64,000 nt of DNA. Origin: Prochlorococcus sp. AG-402-I23. Its GTDB lineage: Bacteria > Cyanobacteriota > Cyanobacteriia > PCC-6307 > Cyanobiaceae. How positions within the stretch are numbered: position 1 is the first letter of the stretch; the number at the start of each line of letters is the position of its first letter. The stretch spans positions 1-64,000 of the forward strand of contig QCIB01000001.1 of NCBI GenBank assembly GCA_003216915.1. The letters run 5' to 3'. The position numbers and the translations under genes are program-made. The notes beneath the pieces are model-generated. The model saw only the letters and a program-made list of their open reading frames with translations. It ran no database searches and was not told the origin of the DNA. Positions 26,324-35,283 of the stretch are shown here, one piece after another.

Positions 26324-27246
26324 GTTTGTGTGACTAAACTATTTTCAAATTTCAACTTCAATGAATTGGATAACTTTTGATCAACATAAATTTCTGCAGC
26401 ATTATTTGGACTCTCTTGGAGTCTTATTTTGTGTAATGTTGCACCAAGGTTATGTATTGGTTTTTTAAGGATATCAGAAATATATAAAGCTATATTTTCA
26501 GCAGTTGGAACACAATGATGGAAAAATTCGATATCTTTATTTAGAAACGTATGATCTAGTTGTTCAACAACCAAATCATTAATTATCTCTTGGAGGGCAG
26601 ATAGGTCGCAAACCATTCCTGTTCTTTTATCAATGTCTCCTTTTACAGTTATTTCGACAAGATAGTTATGACCATGTCCATTAACTCTGGCACATTTCCC
26701 ATAGATTTTTTTATTTTCATCAAAGGATATCTCTTCTTTTGCAAGTCTATGAGCGGCTGCAAAATGAGTTTGTACTGTTAAAAATGCTTCCATGTTTTTT
26801 CCGAAATAATCTGCCCATAAATTTGGGTTTTCATAAAGCCTTAGACTTGTAAGAGGTAAATCATCCTTTAGACGACTCCAAATAACCTTTACTAATGCTT
26901 CAGTTGTGGGAAGTATACCCTCTTGATTATTAATATTAAATTCAGGCCAGACATCATTTAAAAAACGAAAATCTAATTGTCCAGTAACCTTATCTTTAAT
27001 AGAGTGTTTTACATCAGAGAGATTAAGTACCATTCCATCAGAGTCTAGTTCTCCACCCATTGAAACAATAAGTTCATAATTATGACCATGACCTGGTGCA
27101 ATACTGCACTTTCCAAAAAGAGATAAATTTTCTTCTGGGCTTTTTTCAGGGAGCCAGTAACGGTGACTAGAACTAAAGCACGCACGTCGAGTTATGACGC
27201 ATTCACGTCCTTTTCCATGTAATGGTTTGGATTGTGTAGAAGTCAT
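26320..27246 (-). CDS. tandem 6-pyruvoyl-tetrahydropterin synthase/QueD-like protein
   Basis: A 308-residue protein with two PTPS-type domains. Domain 1 (residues 18-145) keeps zinc ligands His28, His53 and His55, and Cys47. Domain 2 (153-285) has His166, His191, His193 and Cys185, then Asp231-His232 (DHTFLN) and Glu250. In domain 1 the matching motif is LDFRFLN, so the catalytic histidine is Phe93; domain 1 is probably not an active synthase by itself. Both domains keep the substrate-binding Glu (YENP, QESP). Products could be a tetrahydropterin or a queuosine precursor. ATG 27246 is chosen. Overlap with the reductase gene is 4 bp. Confidence 0.9.
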   Translation of the reverse strand: MTSTQSKPLHGKGRECVITRRACFSSSHRYWLPEKSPEENLSLFGKCSIAPGHGHNYELIVSMGGELDSDGMVLNLSDVKHSIKDKVTGQLDFRFLNDVWPEFNINNQEGILPTTEALVKVIWSRLKDDLPLTSLRLYENPNLWADYFGKNMEAFLTVQTHFAAAHRLAKEEISFDENKKIYGKCARVNGHGHNYLVEITVKGDIDKRTGMVCDLSALQEIINDLVVEQLDHTFLNKDIEFFHHCVPTAENIALYISDILKKPIHNLGATLHKIRLQESPNNAAEIYVDQKLSNSLKLKFENSLVTQT

Positions 27247-27296
27247 ACTTGTCTGCGATAATACTATCTTAAGGTTTTACATACGCTTTTGTCTTT

Positions 27297-27854
27297 ATGG
27301 AACAATCCATTATCAAAAAAACAGTTCATACTTTAAAGGGCAGAAGCATATTTTTAATAGGAATGATGGGTTCTGGTAAGTCACAAACCGGTTTGAAGCT
27401 GGCTGAATTATTGAAGTATAAATACATTGATTTAGATTCATTAATAGAAAAGTTGGCAAAAAAATCTATCAATCAAATTTTTAATGATGAAGGAGAAGAT
27501 AATTTCCGTGAATTAGAAGCAAACTGCCTTAAAGAAACTATCAAAATTCCTTCATTAGTAATCTCCACTGGGGGAGGAATAGTTACCAAATCGGAAAACT
27601 GGGGAATCTTAAGACAGGGAATAATTGCTTGGATAGATCTCGACAAAGATATAGCAATTGAAAGATTGAAAAATGAAATTGAAAATAGGCCACTTCTTCA
27701 GGGAAAGAATCTAAATGATTTATATATGAGCATTTTTCTATCTAGAGAAAATTTGTATTCTCAAGCAGATTTAAGAATTCAAGTAAAAAGGGAAAATATT
27801 GAAGAAGTCGCTATGAAAATAATTAATGAAATTCATAAAAAAATAATTAGTTAA
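27297..27854 (+). CDS. aroK: shikimate kinase
   Basis: A 185-residue kinase of the shikimate pathway, phosphorylating shikimate at the 3-position. It has Walker A GMMGSGKSQTG near 22-32, the substrate-binding DLDSLIE near 47, FRELEANCL near 68 and STGGGIV near 88, and the lid Arg in NRPLLQGK near 128. The first 16 residues form a short extension before the conserved IFLIGMMGSG strand. ATG at 27297 is 50 bp from the divergent PTPS gene. It ends 4 bp inside the convergent CRR7-like gene. Confidence 0.95.
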   Translation: MEQSIIKKTVHTLKGRSIFLIGMMGSGKSQTGLKLAELLKYKYIDLDSLIEKLAKKSINQIFNDEGEDNFRELEANCLKETIKIPSLVISTGGGIVTKSENWGILRQGIIAWIDLDKDIAIERLKNEIENRPLLQGKNLNDLYMSIFLSRENLYSQADLRIQVKRENIEEVAMKIINEIHKKIIS

Positions 27855-28108
27855 TCTGGTTCAATTCTTACTGCAAACCATTTGATAATGTATCCTAATT
27901 TTATTTCTAATTCATAAGTGCTTTCCAATAATTCTTCAAAAAATTCCTGATCAGGATCATCTATATTTTGATATATTGTTTGTGTTTCCGTCTTACTAAG
28001 CCAATTCTTCAACCATAAAATTGCTTCTTGCTTTGATACAATTTTTTCTTTTGAATCTGGCTCTAATAATACATAATGATCTGATGCTCTTATTAGTGGA
28101 TTTGACAT
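27851..28108 (-). CDS. CRR7-like protein (chlororespiratory reduction 7 family)
   Basis: An 85-residue soluble protein. Its N-terminus MSNPLIRASDHYVLLEPDSK, the internal KEKIVSKQEAILWLKNWL and the C-terminal KWFAVRIEPD match what I recall of the CRR7 family, an assembly factor for the NDH-1 complex in plants and cyanobacteria. The C-terminal 'WyaVRle' ending is characteristic. It is divergent from the lumenal protein gene at 28110, with starts 2 bp apart. Other NDH-1 genes (ndhO, ndhM, ndhF, ndhD) lie elsewhere in this window. The family call is from memory. Confidence 0.78.
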   Translation of the reverse strand: MSNPLIRASDHYVLLEPDSKEKIVSKQEAILWLKNWLSKTETQTIYQNIDDPDQEFFEELLESTYELEIKLGYIIKWFAVRIEPD

Positions 28109-28109
28109 A

Positions 28110-28817
28110 ATGAAGATTCTTCTTGGATTAATTCTTTGCTTGATTTTTCAAGTAATTTTTTTAGAAAGTTCTTTTGCTCTAGTAGATTCTAACGTACGAG
28201 AGTTTTTGGAAAATCGTGAAAATCAATGGCCGGAATTATATTTGCCAAATTTTAAATTATCTGACACTTCTAAAGATTTAATTTATCCTAAATGGTTCGA
28301 GGGGAATTGGCTTGTTACTTCTCAAGATATAGTTAATGATTCAGAAGAGCCAGTTATTTATAAAGTAAATTTCTTTAAGAATGATTCAGATTTAATTGTT
28401 GGTAATCGTGCAAAAAATTCCGAATCTATTGGAAAAGCACTATTTGGTGACACTTTAATCAAAGTTGTAAATGATCCTCAATCTATTAATAATCAAATTA
28501 CTTATTTAAAATCTGATTTTTACATCGATTCAAGAATTACAGGGAGAAATCAGATCCAAGATGATGATATTTTTTTCGCAGATGAGCTAGTTATACAAAC
28601 AGCTCATAAGCCAGGTGCTTCAAGGATTAATCAGGTAGAGACCATTAGTAAATTTCAAAAATGTTCCGAAGAAATATTGGAAGTTGATAATTCAATCAAA
28701 CCAAAAATTTGTGGAGTGCAATATGTTGCTTCTTATGGTTCAAAAGTTGGTGATCCTTCCATTCATGCTATAAAAACAAATAAATATAAATTGACGTTTG
28801 AATTTATTGAGAGTTAG
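28110..28817 (+). CDS. exported or lumenal protein, DUF6816-like
   Basis: A 235-residue protein with a signal peptide (LLGLILCLIFQVIFLESSFA, cleavage probably after SFA). The mature part has LIYPKWFEGNWLVTSQDIVN near 60, a run of beta strands, and two later cysteines near 190 and 208. The WFEGNW motif recalls cyanobacterial DUF6816 proteins, but I am not certain of that name. It would act in the thylakoid lumen or periplasm. Start is ATG at 28110. It ends 14 bp inside the convergent glutathione S-transferase gene. Confidence 0.65.
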   Translation: MKILLGLILCLIFQVIFLESSFALVDSNVREFLENRENQWPELYLPNFKLSDTSKDLIYPKWFEGNWLVTSQDIVNDSEEPVIYKVNFFKNDSDLIVGNRAKNSESIGKALFGDTLIKVVNDPQSINNQITYLKSDFYIDSRITGRNQIQDDDIFFADELVIQTAHKPGASRINQVETISKFQKCSEEILEVDNSIKPKICGVQYVASYGSKVGDPSIHAIKTNKYKLTFEFIES

Positions 28818-29529
28818 CACTAAAAAGATATTCTTCTAAGTTGTTCCTCCACATAAAAAGATTTTCTAAATAAGGGTTATTTATGTATTCTTGGCTCCCC
28901 TCTCCTGAAAGAATTGGTCCGGCAGACTTTGGAAATTTAAGAAGGGATAATTGAGCAGCAATTGAAATATCTGCAATTGATAAACTATCTCCAACTAAAT
29001 ATTTTTTGTTGATCAACGATTTTGATAAAGCTTCCAGTAATTTTTGGAGTTCTAAATTATCTTTAGAAGACAAAACTACATTAGAAATTTTACTAAGATT
29101 TTCAAAAGGTAATCTATCAACAATACTTTTAACTGAAGAAGGTATTTCATCTGGAAGTAATGCAGTTCTTAGCTGTGGATTTTCTATTGCAGATTTTATT
29201 AAAGTTTTTCTACAAGTTGTAGCCATTGTAGTATCAGCCCAGTCTTCAATTAGTTTGCATTGTGCAAATAATATTGGGTCCTCAGGAAATAGTGGATTGT
29301 TATCATTTTTTTTATCTATATATTCGCAAATAGTTGAAGAGTCATTAATAACTTGATCATTACTATCAACTATTACAGGTACTTGTTTTTGACCTGATAA
29401 TTTAAAGATTTCAAATTGGCCTATTCCAGGTGTTATTTCTTCAACTCGATATTGTAGTTTTTTTGCATGAAGAGCCATTCTTGTTTTTAAACAAAAAGCA
29501 CTATGCCTAAATTGATATAATGTAATCAT
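28804..29529 (-). CDS. glutathione S-transferase family protein
   Basis: A 241-residue protein with an N-terminal thioredoxin-like domain (residues 1-75: MITLYQFRHSAFCLKTRMAL, the cis-Pro in QVPVIVDS near 50-57, and NDSSTICEYIDK near 62-73) and an all-helical C-terminal domain with GDSLSIADISIAAQLSLLK near 183-201, matching the GST N-cap motif. Cys13 occupies the position of a catalytic Ser or Cys, as in omega- or beta-like GSTs. Substrate is not predictable. ATG at 29529. It is convergent with the preceding gene, overlapping by 14 bp. Confidence 0.9.
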   Translation of the reverse strand: MITLYQFRHSAFCLKTRMALHAKKLQYRVEEITPGIGQFEIFKLSGQKQVPVIVDSNDQVINDSSTICEYIDKKNDNNPLFPEDPILFAQCKLIEDWADTTMATTCRKTLIKSAIENPQLRTALLPDEIPSSVKSIVDRLPFENLSKISNVVLSSKDNLELQKLLEALSKSLINKKYLVGDSLSIADISIAAQLSLLKFPKSAGPILSGEGSQEYINNPYLENLFMWRNNLEEYLFSANSQ

Positions 29530-29583
29530 GCTGTTTAATGTTTGTTAAAACCTAGCTAAAAAAGTAATCTATTTGTGGAGCTG

Positions 29584-29793
29584 ATGGGCGAATTTTTCTC
29601 TAATGTTGCAAGATATCCAAAGTATTTGATATCCATCATTTTTGGGGGACTTGTTGCTTTGCTTGAACCTTTATTCAAGAATAGATCAAATCCACTCACA
29701 ATAGTAGGTTTGATATCTTCTGTCTTCAGTGCTTTCATAACTGTTTATTTTGTCTTGCAAGCAATGACAAACCCAATAAATTTACAACCATAA
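29584..29793 (+). CDS. DUF751/Ycf33-like small membrane protein
   Basis: A 69-residue protein with two membrane helices (YLISIIFGGLVALLEPL and GLISSVFSAFITVYFVLQAM). The NVARYPKYLISIIFGG and LFKNRSNPLTIVG segments match what I recall of DUF751, to which plastid Ycf33 belongs. ATG 29584 has GGAG three bases upstream, a short spacing; a GTG at 29575 would add three residues. Its stop overlaps the rbfA start by one base, so it heads the ycf33-like/rbfA/hemD run. Confidence 0.75.
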   Translation: MGEFFSNVARYPKYLISIIFGGLVALLEPLFKNRSNPLTIVGLISSVFSAFITVYFVLQAMTNPINLQP

Positions 29794-30185
29794 TGCCAAA
29801 TAATTACCGTCTTGCAAAAGTTTCTTCTCTTTTGAAGAAAGAAATGACCCTTATTTTGCAGAATGATTTGGAAAATGATCTTATTAGAGATCATTTCGTA
29901 AATATTTCTAAGATTGATTTATCAGGTGATTTGCAACACTGTAAAATTTACATAACTTCAACTGCTCAAGAAAAAGTGAGGAAAGAGATTGTAGCAAACT
30001 TGAATACTGCTAAAAGCTCTATAAGGCATAGTTTAGGAAAAAGAATAGAGATGAGAAGAGTTCCAGAGATAATTTTTAAAGACGATGTTGTTCTTGATAA
30101 AGGATTATCAGTCTTGAAACTTCTCGATGAATTAAAAAATAAAAATCAAAATAATAATTTTGAGGAAAAGGATGCCAATAGTTGA
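29793..30185 (+). CDS. rbfA: ribosome-binding factor A
   Basis: A 130-residue KH-fold protein needed for 30S maturation. The N-terminal RLAKVSSLLKKEMTLILQND, the FVNISKIDLSGDLQHCKIYI strand and the MRRVPEIIFKDD segment near residue 90 are family hallmarks. The ATG overlaps the stop of the preceding gene (TAATG). Its C-terminus overlaps the start of hemD by 14 bp, so translation of hemD is probably coupled to it. The last 20 residues are Asn/Lys-rich and disordered. Confidence 0.95.
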   Translation: MPNNYRLAKVSSLLKKEMTLILQNDLENDLIRDHFVNISKIDLSGDLQHCKIYITSTAQEKVRKEIVANLNTAKSSIRHSLGKRIEMRRVPEIIFKDDVVLDKGLSVLKLLDELKNKNQNNNFEEKDANS

Positions 30186-30969
30186 TCTACCCCTTGATCA
30201 AAGAAATATAATTATTACTCGATCAAAAGAAGGGATATTGGATATAAAAAAGATATTCATAAGCAAGGGCGCTAATGTATTTGATTTGCCTGCAATAAGT
30301 ATAGGTGATCCTGATGATTTGAATCCTCTTGACGAAGCATTAAATCAAATTAATGATTTTCATTGGATTATTTTTTCCAGTAGTAATGGGATCAAATTTG
30401 TGGATAAAAGACTTAGATACTTAAATAGTTCAATAAAAGAATGTTCTAAAAAAACAAAAATCGCAGTAGTCGGAGAAAAAACCTCAAAAACTCTTGATGA
30501 TTTTGGGATTAAGGCTGATTTTATACCTCCAGAATTCGTTGCTGAAAGTTTAATTGATAATTTCCCAGTATCTGGTTATGGACTTCGAGTCTTTGTACCA
30601 AGAGTTCAAACAGGTGGTAGGGATCTAATTGCAGATCAATTTAGAAAGGCTGGTGCCCGTGTATTTGAGGTTGCTGCATATGAAACTAGATGTCCTGACT
30701 CAATTCCGGAAGAAACAGTTGATATTATTTCTAATCGAAAAGTAGATGCAATTATTTTCTCAAGCGGTAAAACCGTAGTAAATGCTGCTTTTTTATTAGA
30801 AAAAAAACTTGGTAAACAATGGTTAGAATATTTTGATCAGATTAAGTTGTTAACTATTGGACCTCAGACAACAAAAATATGTAACAAGATTTTTGGAAGA
30901 GTTGATAGTCAAGCACAAAAATATACTTTTGAAGGACTGCTAGATCTGGCAATTAATATTTTTAGTTAG
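30172..30969 (+). CDS. hemD: uroporphyrinogen-III synthase
   Basis: A 265-residue protein of the poorly conserved HemD family, which closes hydroxymethylbilane to uroporphyrinogen III for chlorophyll and heme. Recognisable elements are IIITRSKEG near 15, DFHWIIFSSSNGIKFV near 64, IAVVGEKTSKTL near 99, FVPRVQTGGRDL near 143, and DAIIFSSGKTVVNA near 192, which are the paired Rossmann-like motifs. ATG 30172 follows GAGGAAAAGG with good spacing and lies inside the end of rbfA. It ends 8 bp inside the convergent SRPBCC gene. Confidence 0.9.
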   Translation: MPIVDLPLDQRNIIITRSKEGILDIKKIFISKGANVFDLPAISIGDPDDLNPLDEALNQINDFHWIIFSSSNGIKFVDKRLRYLNSSIKECSKKTKIAVVGEKTSKTLDDFGIKADFIPPEFVAESLIDNFPVSGYGLRVFVPRVQTGGRDLIADQFRKAGARVFEVAAYETRCPDSIPEETVDIISNRKVDAIIFSSGKTVVNAAFLLEKKLGKQWLEYFDQIKLLTIGPQTTKICNKIFGRVDSQAQKYTFEGLLDLAINIFS

Positions 30970-31432
30970 AAAATTTTTTTGAGTAGTTCTTTTCAACTAA
31001 ATCTTTGAACCTATCAATATTGGCCTGCAATTCGTTTGTAACCATTTTGCCTAAAATATTTTCTTCCATAAAACGTGCAATCATTTTAGGCAGCTCATAT
31101 GTTATTTCTAAAGTTACCGTTGTGATTTGATCAGTTTTACTTTCAAAAACTACTGATCCCTCAGTTGGTAAACCTCCTATAGATTTCCATTTAAGTTTGC
31201 TTTTTTCGACCCTTTCTGTAATTTGTGCTTTCCATTTAAACCTAAAGCCATTTGCAGCTAAAGTCCATTCTGTTAAATCTGGTAACGTATTTGTTTCTTC
31301 ATCAACTGTTTTTACAGATTCAATCCAGCTCATCCAAAGTGACATTGAGTCTAAATCGCTCCATGTATTCCAAACATTTTCAATAGGCGCATTAACAACT
31401 GTTATTACGTCATGTTTTAGCCAAGTACCCAT
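30962..31432 (-). CDS. SRPBCC/polyketide-cyclase-like protein
   Basis: A 156-residue START/Bet v1-like fold protein. The start reads TWLKHDVITVVNAPIENVWN, followed by WSDLDSMSLWMSWIESV, the typical ligand-binding helix-grip pattern, and a long C-terminal helix. Function is unknown; the family binds hydrophobic ligands. It starts 3 bp after the stop of crtQ on the same strand, so it is likely co-transcribed with the carotenoid gene, which suggests a role with carotenoids or other lipids. That role is inference. Confidence 0.82.
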   Translation of the reverse strand: MGTWLKHDVITVVNAPIENVWNTWSDLDSMSLWMSWIESVKTVDEETNTLPDLTEWTLAANGFRFKWKAQITERVEKSKLKWKSIGGLPTEGSVVFESKTDQITTVTLEITYELPKMIARFMEENILGKMVTNELQANIDRFKDLVEKNYSKKFSN

Positions 31433-31435
31433 GAA

Positions 31436-32890
31436 TTAACTTACGGCAAGATTTTTTGCTAATTCTGCTTTCTTTTCTAAAATTGCAGCAGCAGCTAAAT
31501 GACCACTCATTGTAGCTCCCTCCATAGAGTCTATGTAATCTTGTTTGGTATAACTTCCAGCCATGAAGAAATTAGATATAGATGTTTTTTGATTAGGTCT
31601 GAAGGGTTCCATACCGGGAGCTTCTCTGTAGAGTGATTGTGGAATTTGCACTACATTACTCCAAAGCAATTTAAGTTTTTTTGAGGATGGGAATAGACGG
31701 CGAACCTCTTTATCTATTTCTTTTGTAATTCTTTCTGTAGATCTTCCCATCCATCTATCGCCAGGAGTTAAAACACATTGGAGGAGTGATCCCATATCTT
31801 GTTTTCTATAATCTGTTGGGCTTGCTAGTGCTAAATCAGCAAAACAACTGAAAGAGGCATCAGCAGAATAAAGAAGGTTATCTAGTCCAATTGGTTCGTT
31901 TCCAGTATTATCTCTTTGTAATTCAGTAACCCAACCGTCATATCTTAATTGGATTGTGGCAACAGCAACAGCTCTAAGTTTTTTTAAACCTTCAAATTCT
32001 TTAAATTGATACCATTCTTTTGGAATTATTTTTTTTATTCCAGGAACATCACAGGCAGCTAGAAATTTATCTGCAAACACTGCCTTAATTCCGTCAGAAG
32101 AAGATATTTTTAATTGATTAACTGAATAAGAGGAGGATTCCTTTTCATAAATGATTTCTTCTACCTTATGGTTAAGATGGATTTTTGCTCCTTTGTTTGT
32201 GATGTAGTCGACAATAGGTTGAGTTAACCACTTATGTGGAGAACCTTTTAAAAGATTCAGTTTTGAGGCTTCTGTTTTTGAAGCAAACATCATGAAGATA
32301 GTTAGCATGCATCTTGCTGAAATATCTTTGCAATTAATAAAACCTAAAGCATATGCGATAGGATCCCACATTCTTTCTAAGCTTTTTTCACTTCCACCAT
32401 GGTTTAAAAACCATTCTTTAAAACTAATTCTATCTAGATCTCTAATTATTTTCATTGCGCCTTCATAGTCTATCAATCCTCTAACTATTGGGCTTGTCCC
32501 TAAAGCTAAGGCATTTCTGAATTTATCTACCCAAGTAAGTTGTTCGGTGGTAAAAAAAGCTTTTAGTCCATTAAATGGAGCACCTAAAGGGAATCTGAAG
32601 TCTAAAGATTTTAAATTCCCACCATTATTGATAAATAGATGAGTATGATCTTTCGGGAGTAAATTGTCTAAAGCTCCGACTTTTTTCATTAATTTGAAAA
32701 GATTTGCATAATTGTAAAAAAATACATGTAAACCCATTTCTATGTGGTTCCCATCCTTATCTTCCCAACTTCCGACTTTACCTCCCCAAAATGACCTGCT
32801 CTCGTAAATTTCTACTTCGTGGCCTTCATCGACTAAATTGACTGCTGCTGTAAGACCAGCTAATCCAGAACCAACTATTGCAATTTTCAC
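31436..32890 (-). CDS. crtQ: zeta-carotene desaturase
   Basis: A 484-residue FAD enzyme, plant-type ZDS. It desaturates zeta-carotene to lycopene in the CrtP/CrtQ pathway. [13 protein letters not shown] at residues 7-19 binds [23 protein letters not shown] near 29-48 and the C-terminal [20 protein letters not shown] near 443-462 are typical of the family. Start is GTG at 32890. The partner gene crtP and the phytoene synthase crtB lie 22 kb away. An SRPBCC gene follows 3 bp downstream; an IscA-like gene is divergent upstream. Confidence 0.93.
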   Translation of the reverse strand: MKIAIVGSGLAGLTAAVNLVDEGHEVEIYESRSFWGGKVGSWEDKDGNHIEMGLHVFFYNYANLFKLMKKVGALDNLLPKDHTHLFINNGGNLKSLDFRFPLGAPFNGLKAFFTTEQLTWVDKFRNALALGTSPIVRGLIDYEGAMKIIRDLDRISFKEWFLNHGGSEKSLERMWDPIAYALGFINCKDISARCMLTIFMMFASKTEASKLNLLKGSPHKWLTQPIVDYITNKGAKIHLNHKVEEIIYEKESSSYSVNQLKISSSDGIKAVFADKFLAACDVPGIKKIIPKEWYQFKEFEGLKKLRAVAVATIQLRYDGWVTELQRDNTGNEPIGLDNLLYSADASFSCFADLALASPTDYRKQDMGSLLQCVLTPGDRWMGRSTERITKEIDKEVRRLFPSSKKLKLLWSNVVQIPQSLYREAPGMEPFRPNQKTSISNFFMAGSYTKQDYIDSMEGATMSGHLAAAAILEKKAELAKNLAVS

Positions 32891-32989
32891 TTTTTCTTAA
32901 AATTATAACAAATCAAGTTTGGATTTTGTTTGTTCTATGCATCCTATCAATTAAGTTTTTATATTATAAATAGTATAAATCCTTTGTTT

Positions 32990-33382
32990 ATGGAAAATGT
33001 AGAAGTTGAACAGGAAATTAAGAATTCTGATGATGGCAAAGGTATCTTAATTACCAATGATGCCATAGAACAAATTTCAAATTTATTAAAGGGCCAAAGT
33101 GATAAAAAAGTACTAAGGGTAGGAGTAAGATCAGGCGGTTGTAGTGGGATGAGTTATACGATGGATTTTATAGGAACTAATGAAATAAATCCCGATGATA
33201 AAGTTTATGATTATTCATTAAAAGCTGATCAAAGCTTTCAAGTAGTTTGTGATCCTAAAAGTCTCTTATATATTTATGGAATGCAATTAAATTTTAGTAA
33301 GGAATTAATTGGAGGTGGCTTTAATTTTGTTAATCCCAATGCTTCTCAAACTTGCGGTTGTGGAAGCTCCTTTGCAGTTTAA
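32990..33382 (+). CDS. IscA/SufA-type iron-sulfur assembly protein
   Basis: A 130-residue A-type carrier. The conserved core has [19 protein letters not shown] near 41-59 with the first ligand cysteine, and [11 protein letters not shown] at the end with two more cysteines, so the three-cysteine C..CxC signature is complete. It carries Fe-S clusters to target proteins. The ATG at 32990 gives a 20-residue acidic leader; an in-frame codon at 32930 would add a Tyr-rich hydrophobic stretch and is less likely. A TPR gene follows 6 bp downstream. Confidence 0.92.
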   Translation: MENVEVEQEIKNSDDGKGILITNDAIEQISNLLKGQSDKKVLRVGVRSGGCSGMSYTMDFIGTNEINPDDKVYDYSLKADQSFQVVCDPKSLLYIYGMQLNFSKELIGGGFNFVNPNASQTCGCGSSFAV

Positions 33383-33388
33383 TAAATA

Positions 33389-33817
33389 ATGAATAACGAA
33401 ATTAATCCCATCGAAGAGGATTTTAATGCAGCTCTATCAAGATATAAAGCAGGGCAAGATTTAATTCCAATCGTTCAAGATTTTCAAAAAATTTTACAGC
33501 AAATACCAAATCATTTTGCTGCTTGGACTTGTTTATCATGGCTTCAATTACTTTTGAAAAATAATGAAGAAGCTTTGGCAGCTGCCAGACAAGCTGTTCG
33601 ATTAAATCAGCAAGATCCACAAGCAAGAATGAATTTGTCCTTAGCTCTTTTGGCTACCAATAATAAAGGTGTGAGGGATCATATTGAGTTAATAAAAAAA
33701 ATGTCTATGATGATGCCAGATGTGAAAAGTGAGTTGAAAGAATCTGTTGAAGACGGATTAAGTAGATATCCAGATTGGCCTGAGTTAACCAAAGTTAAAA
33801 AATGGTTGGAATTTTAA
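33389..33817 (+). CDS. TPR-repeat protein
   Basis: A 142-residue helical protein with tetratricopeptide-like repeats, most clearly AAWTCLSWLQLLLKNNEEAL then AAARQAVRLNQQDPQARMNL (residues 46-86). The C-terminal third (GLSRYPDWPELTKVKKWLEF) closes the repeat superhelix. No catalytic motif. It lies 6 bp after the IscA-like gene and 1 bp before the LpxB-related gene, so it is mid-operon. Its partner is not known. Confidence 0.85.
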   Translation: MNNEINPIEEDFNAALSRYKAGQDLIPIVQDFQKILQQIPNHFAAWTCLSWLQLLLKNNEEALAAARQAVRLNQQDPQARMNLSLALLATNNKGVRDHIELIKKMSMMMPDVKSELKESVEDGLSRYPDWPELTKVKKWLEF

Positions 33818-33818
33818 A

Positions 33819-35021
33819 TTGTTTAAAATTTTAATATTAAGTAATGGGCATGGAGAAGATCTATCTGGCAGTCTAATAGCTAAGCAATTAGTAAACAGTG
33901 GTTATTCTGTTCATGCTTTGCCAATTGTTGGTATGGGAAACCATTACGAAAAAGAAAAAATTAAGATTATCGGTAAAACTAAAGAATTTAGTACTGGAGG
34001 AATTGGCTATAATTCTTTTAAGGGAAGACTCACTGAGATATTAGGAGGTCAAATATTTTATTTTCTAAAAAGATTATTTTTAACTTTTAAGATAAGAAAA
34101 AAATATGATTATTTTTTTGTAGTTGGAGATATTGTGCCAGTTTTTTTTGCATGGGTTTGTAAGAAAGATTTTTTTACATATCTAGTTGCTTATTCCAGTC
34201 ATTATGAAGGGGAGTTAAAATTACCATGGCCTTCTAAATTTTTCTTGCTCTCACAAAACGCAAAAAAAATATATACGAGAGATTCTCTTACAGCTCAAGA
34301 TTTAACTCTGCAATTAAAAAAGAAAGTGTCTTTTTTAGGCAACCCATTTATGGATAAGTTTTTTTTAAGAAACCATGAAATAAAGAAAGCTGAATTTAGT
34401 ATTGGATTATTTCCAGGAAGTAGATTCCCTGAGACTTTAGATAATTTTGTTTTGATTTTAGAGGTATTAGAGGCATTGTCAGATTTAAGATATGTTCAAA
34501 ATATTAAGTTTAATTTTGCAATAGTTAATGCTCTATCTTCATTAAAAATAAGGGAGATATTTAAAAAAAGAGGATGGTTAAAACTAGAAAACATAAAAGA
34601 TAATAATCTGGTGAAATTCCAATATAAATTTTTAGAAGTGAATATATATTGGAATAATTTTGACAAAATATTATTGAAAAGTAGATTCTGTATTAGCATG
34701 GCAGGAACAGCAGCAGAGCAAGCGGTTGGATTAGGAAAACCGGTTATTCAGATTGAAGGTAAAGGTCCACAATTTACAAAAACTTTTGCAGAAGCGCAAA
34801 GACGTTTGCTTGGAAAATATGTTTTTTGTGCCAGTAACTATAAAGATAAGAATGATCAAATCAATCAGACAATAAAATTGATCATAAAAATAATATATCT
34901 TATACAGCTAAATAAGAAGTTTATGATCTCATGTAATGAAAATGCCAAAAATAGACTTGGTGAAAACAAAGCTTGTCCTAAAATGGTTGATGATATGAAT
35001 ATTGTTATAAAAAATGACTAA
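33819..35021 (+). CDS. lipid-A-disaccharide synthase-related glycosyltransferase-like protein
   Basis: A 400-residue GT-B-fold protein. It opens with LILSNGHGEDLSGSLIAKQL, then YFFVVGDIVPVFFAWVC near 107 and GNPFMDKFF near 178, and has the C-terminal AGTAAEQAVGLGKPVIQIEG near 296-315 that binds the sugar nucleotide. This matches what I recall as TIGR03492, an LpxB-like cyanobacterial family distinct from LpxB itself. Acceptor is unknown. The start is TTG at 33819, 1 bp after the TPR gene stop. The next gene overlaps its end by 8 bp. Confidence 0.85.
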   Translation: MFKILILSNGHGEDLSGSLIAKQLVNSGYSVHALPIVGMGNHYEKEKIKIIGKTKEFSTGGIGYNSFKGRLTEILGGQIFYFLKRLFLTFKIRKKYDYFFVVGDIVPVFFAWVCKKDFFTYLVAYSSHYEGELKLPWPSKFFLLSQNAKKIYTRDSLTAQDLTLQLKKKVSFLGNPFMDKFFLRNHEIKKAEFSIGLFPGSRFPETLDNFVLILEVLEALSDLRYVQNIKFNFAIVNALSSLKIREIFKKRGWLKLENIKDNNLVKFQYKFLEVNIYWNNFDKILLKSRFCISMAGTAAEQAVGLGKPVIQIEGKGPQFTKTFAEAQRRLLGKYVFCASNYKDKNDQINQTIKLIIKIIYLIQLNKKFMISCNENAKNRLGENKACPKMVDDMNIVIKND

Positions 35022-35283
35022 GAAGAAGAATCAAAATAAGTTAAAACAAATTATCGATAATTTGTTATTAATAAATTTATTTACAGTGATTTTTTTTGCA
35101 ATATTTTTTATTTTTGCAATCATCATGCAAATAAATGGCATATTTATTTTTATTAATTTTATTCAGATAGTTTGGAATCCTCTTGTAGTGCCATTGATAA
35201 CAATTCTTATTATTGGTGCTTTAGTAAACGGTATTATTTCTTGGTGGAGGCGTAAATTGCTTTCTCAAGAAGAGGATACTTAA
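35014..35283 (+). CDS. small two-helix membrane protein, unknown function
   Basis: An 89-residue protein with a basic N-terminus (TKKKNQNKLKQ) and two membrane helices (INLFTVIFFAIFFIFAII and WNPLVVPLITILIIGALVNG), ending WWRRKLLSQEEDT. No family recognised. It overlaps the glycosyltransferase-like gene by 8 bp, so it is probably translated from the same transcript and could anchor or assist that protein. Its last 50 bp overlap the convergent epimerase gene. Confidence 0.75.
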   Translation: MTKKKNQNKLKQIIDNLLLINLFTVIFFAIFFIFAIIMQINGIFIFINFIQIVWNPLVVPLITILIIGALVNGIISWWRRKLLSQEEDT

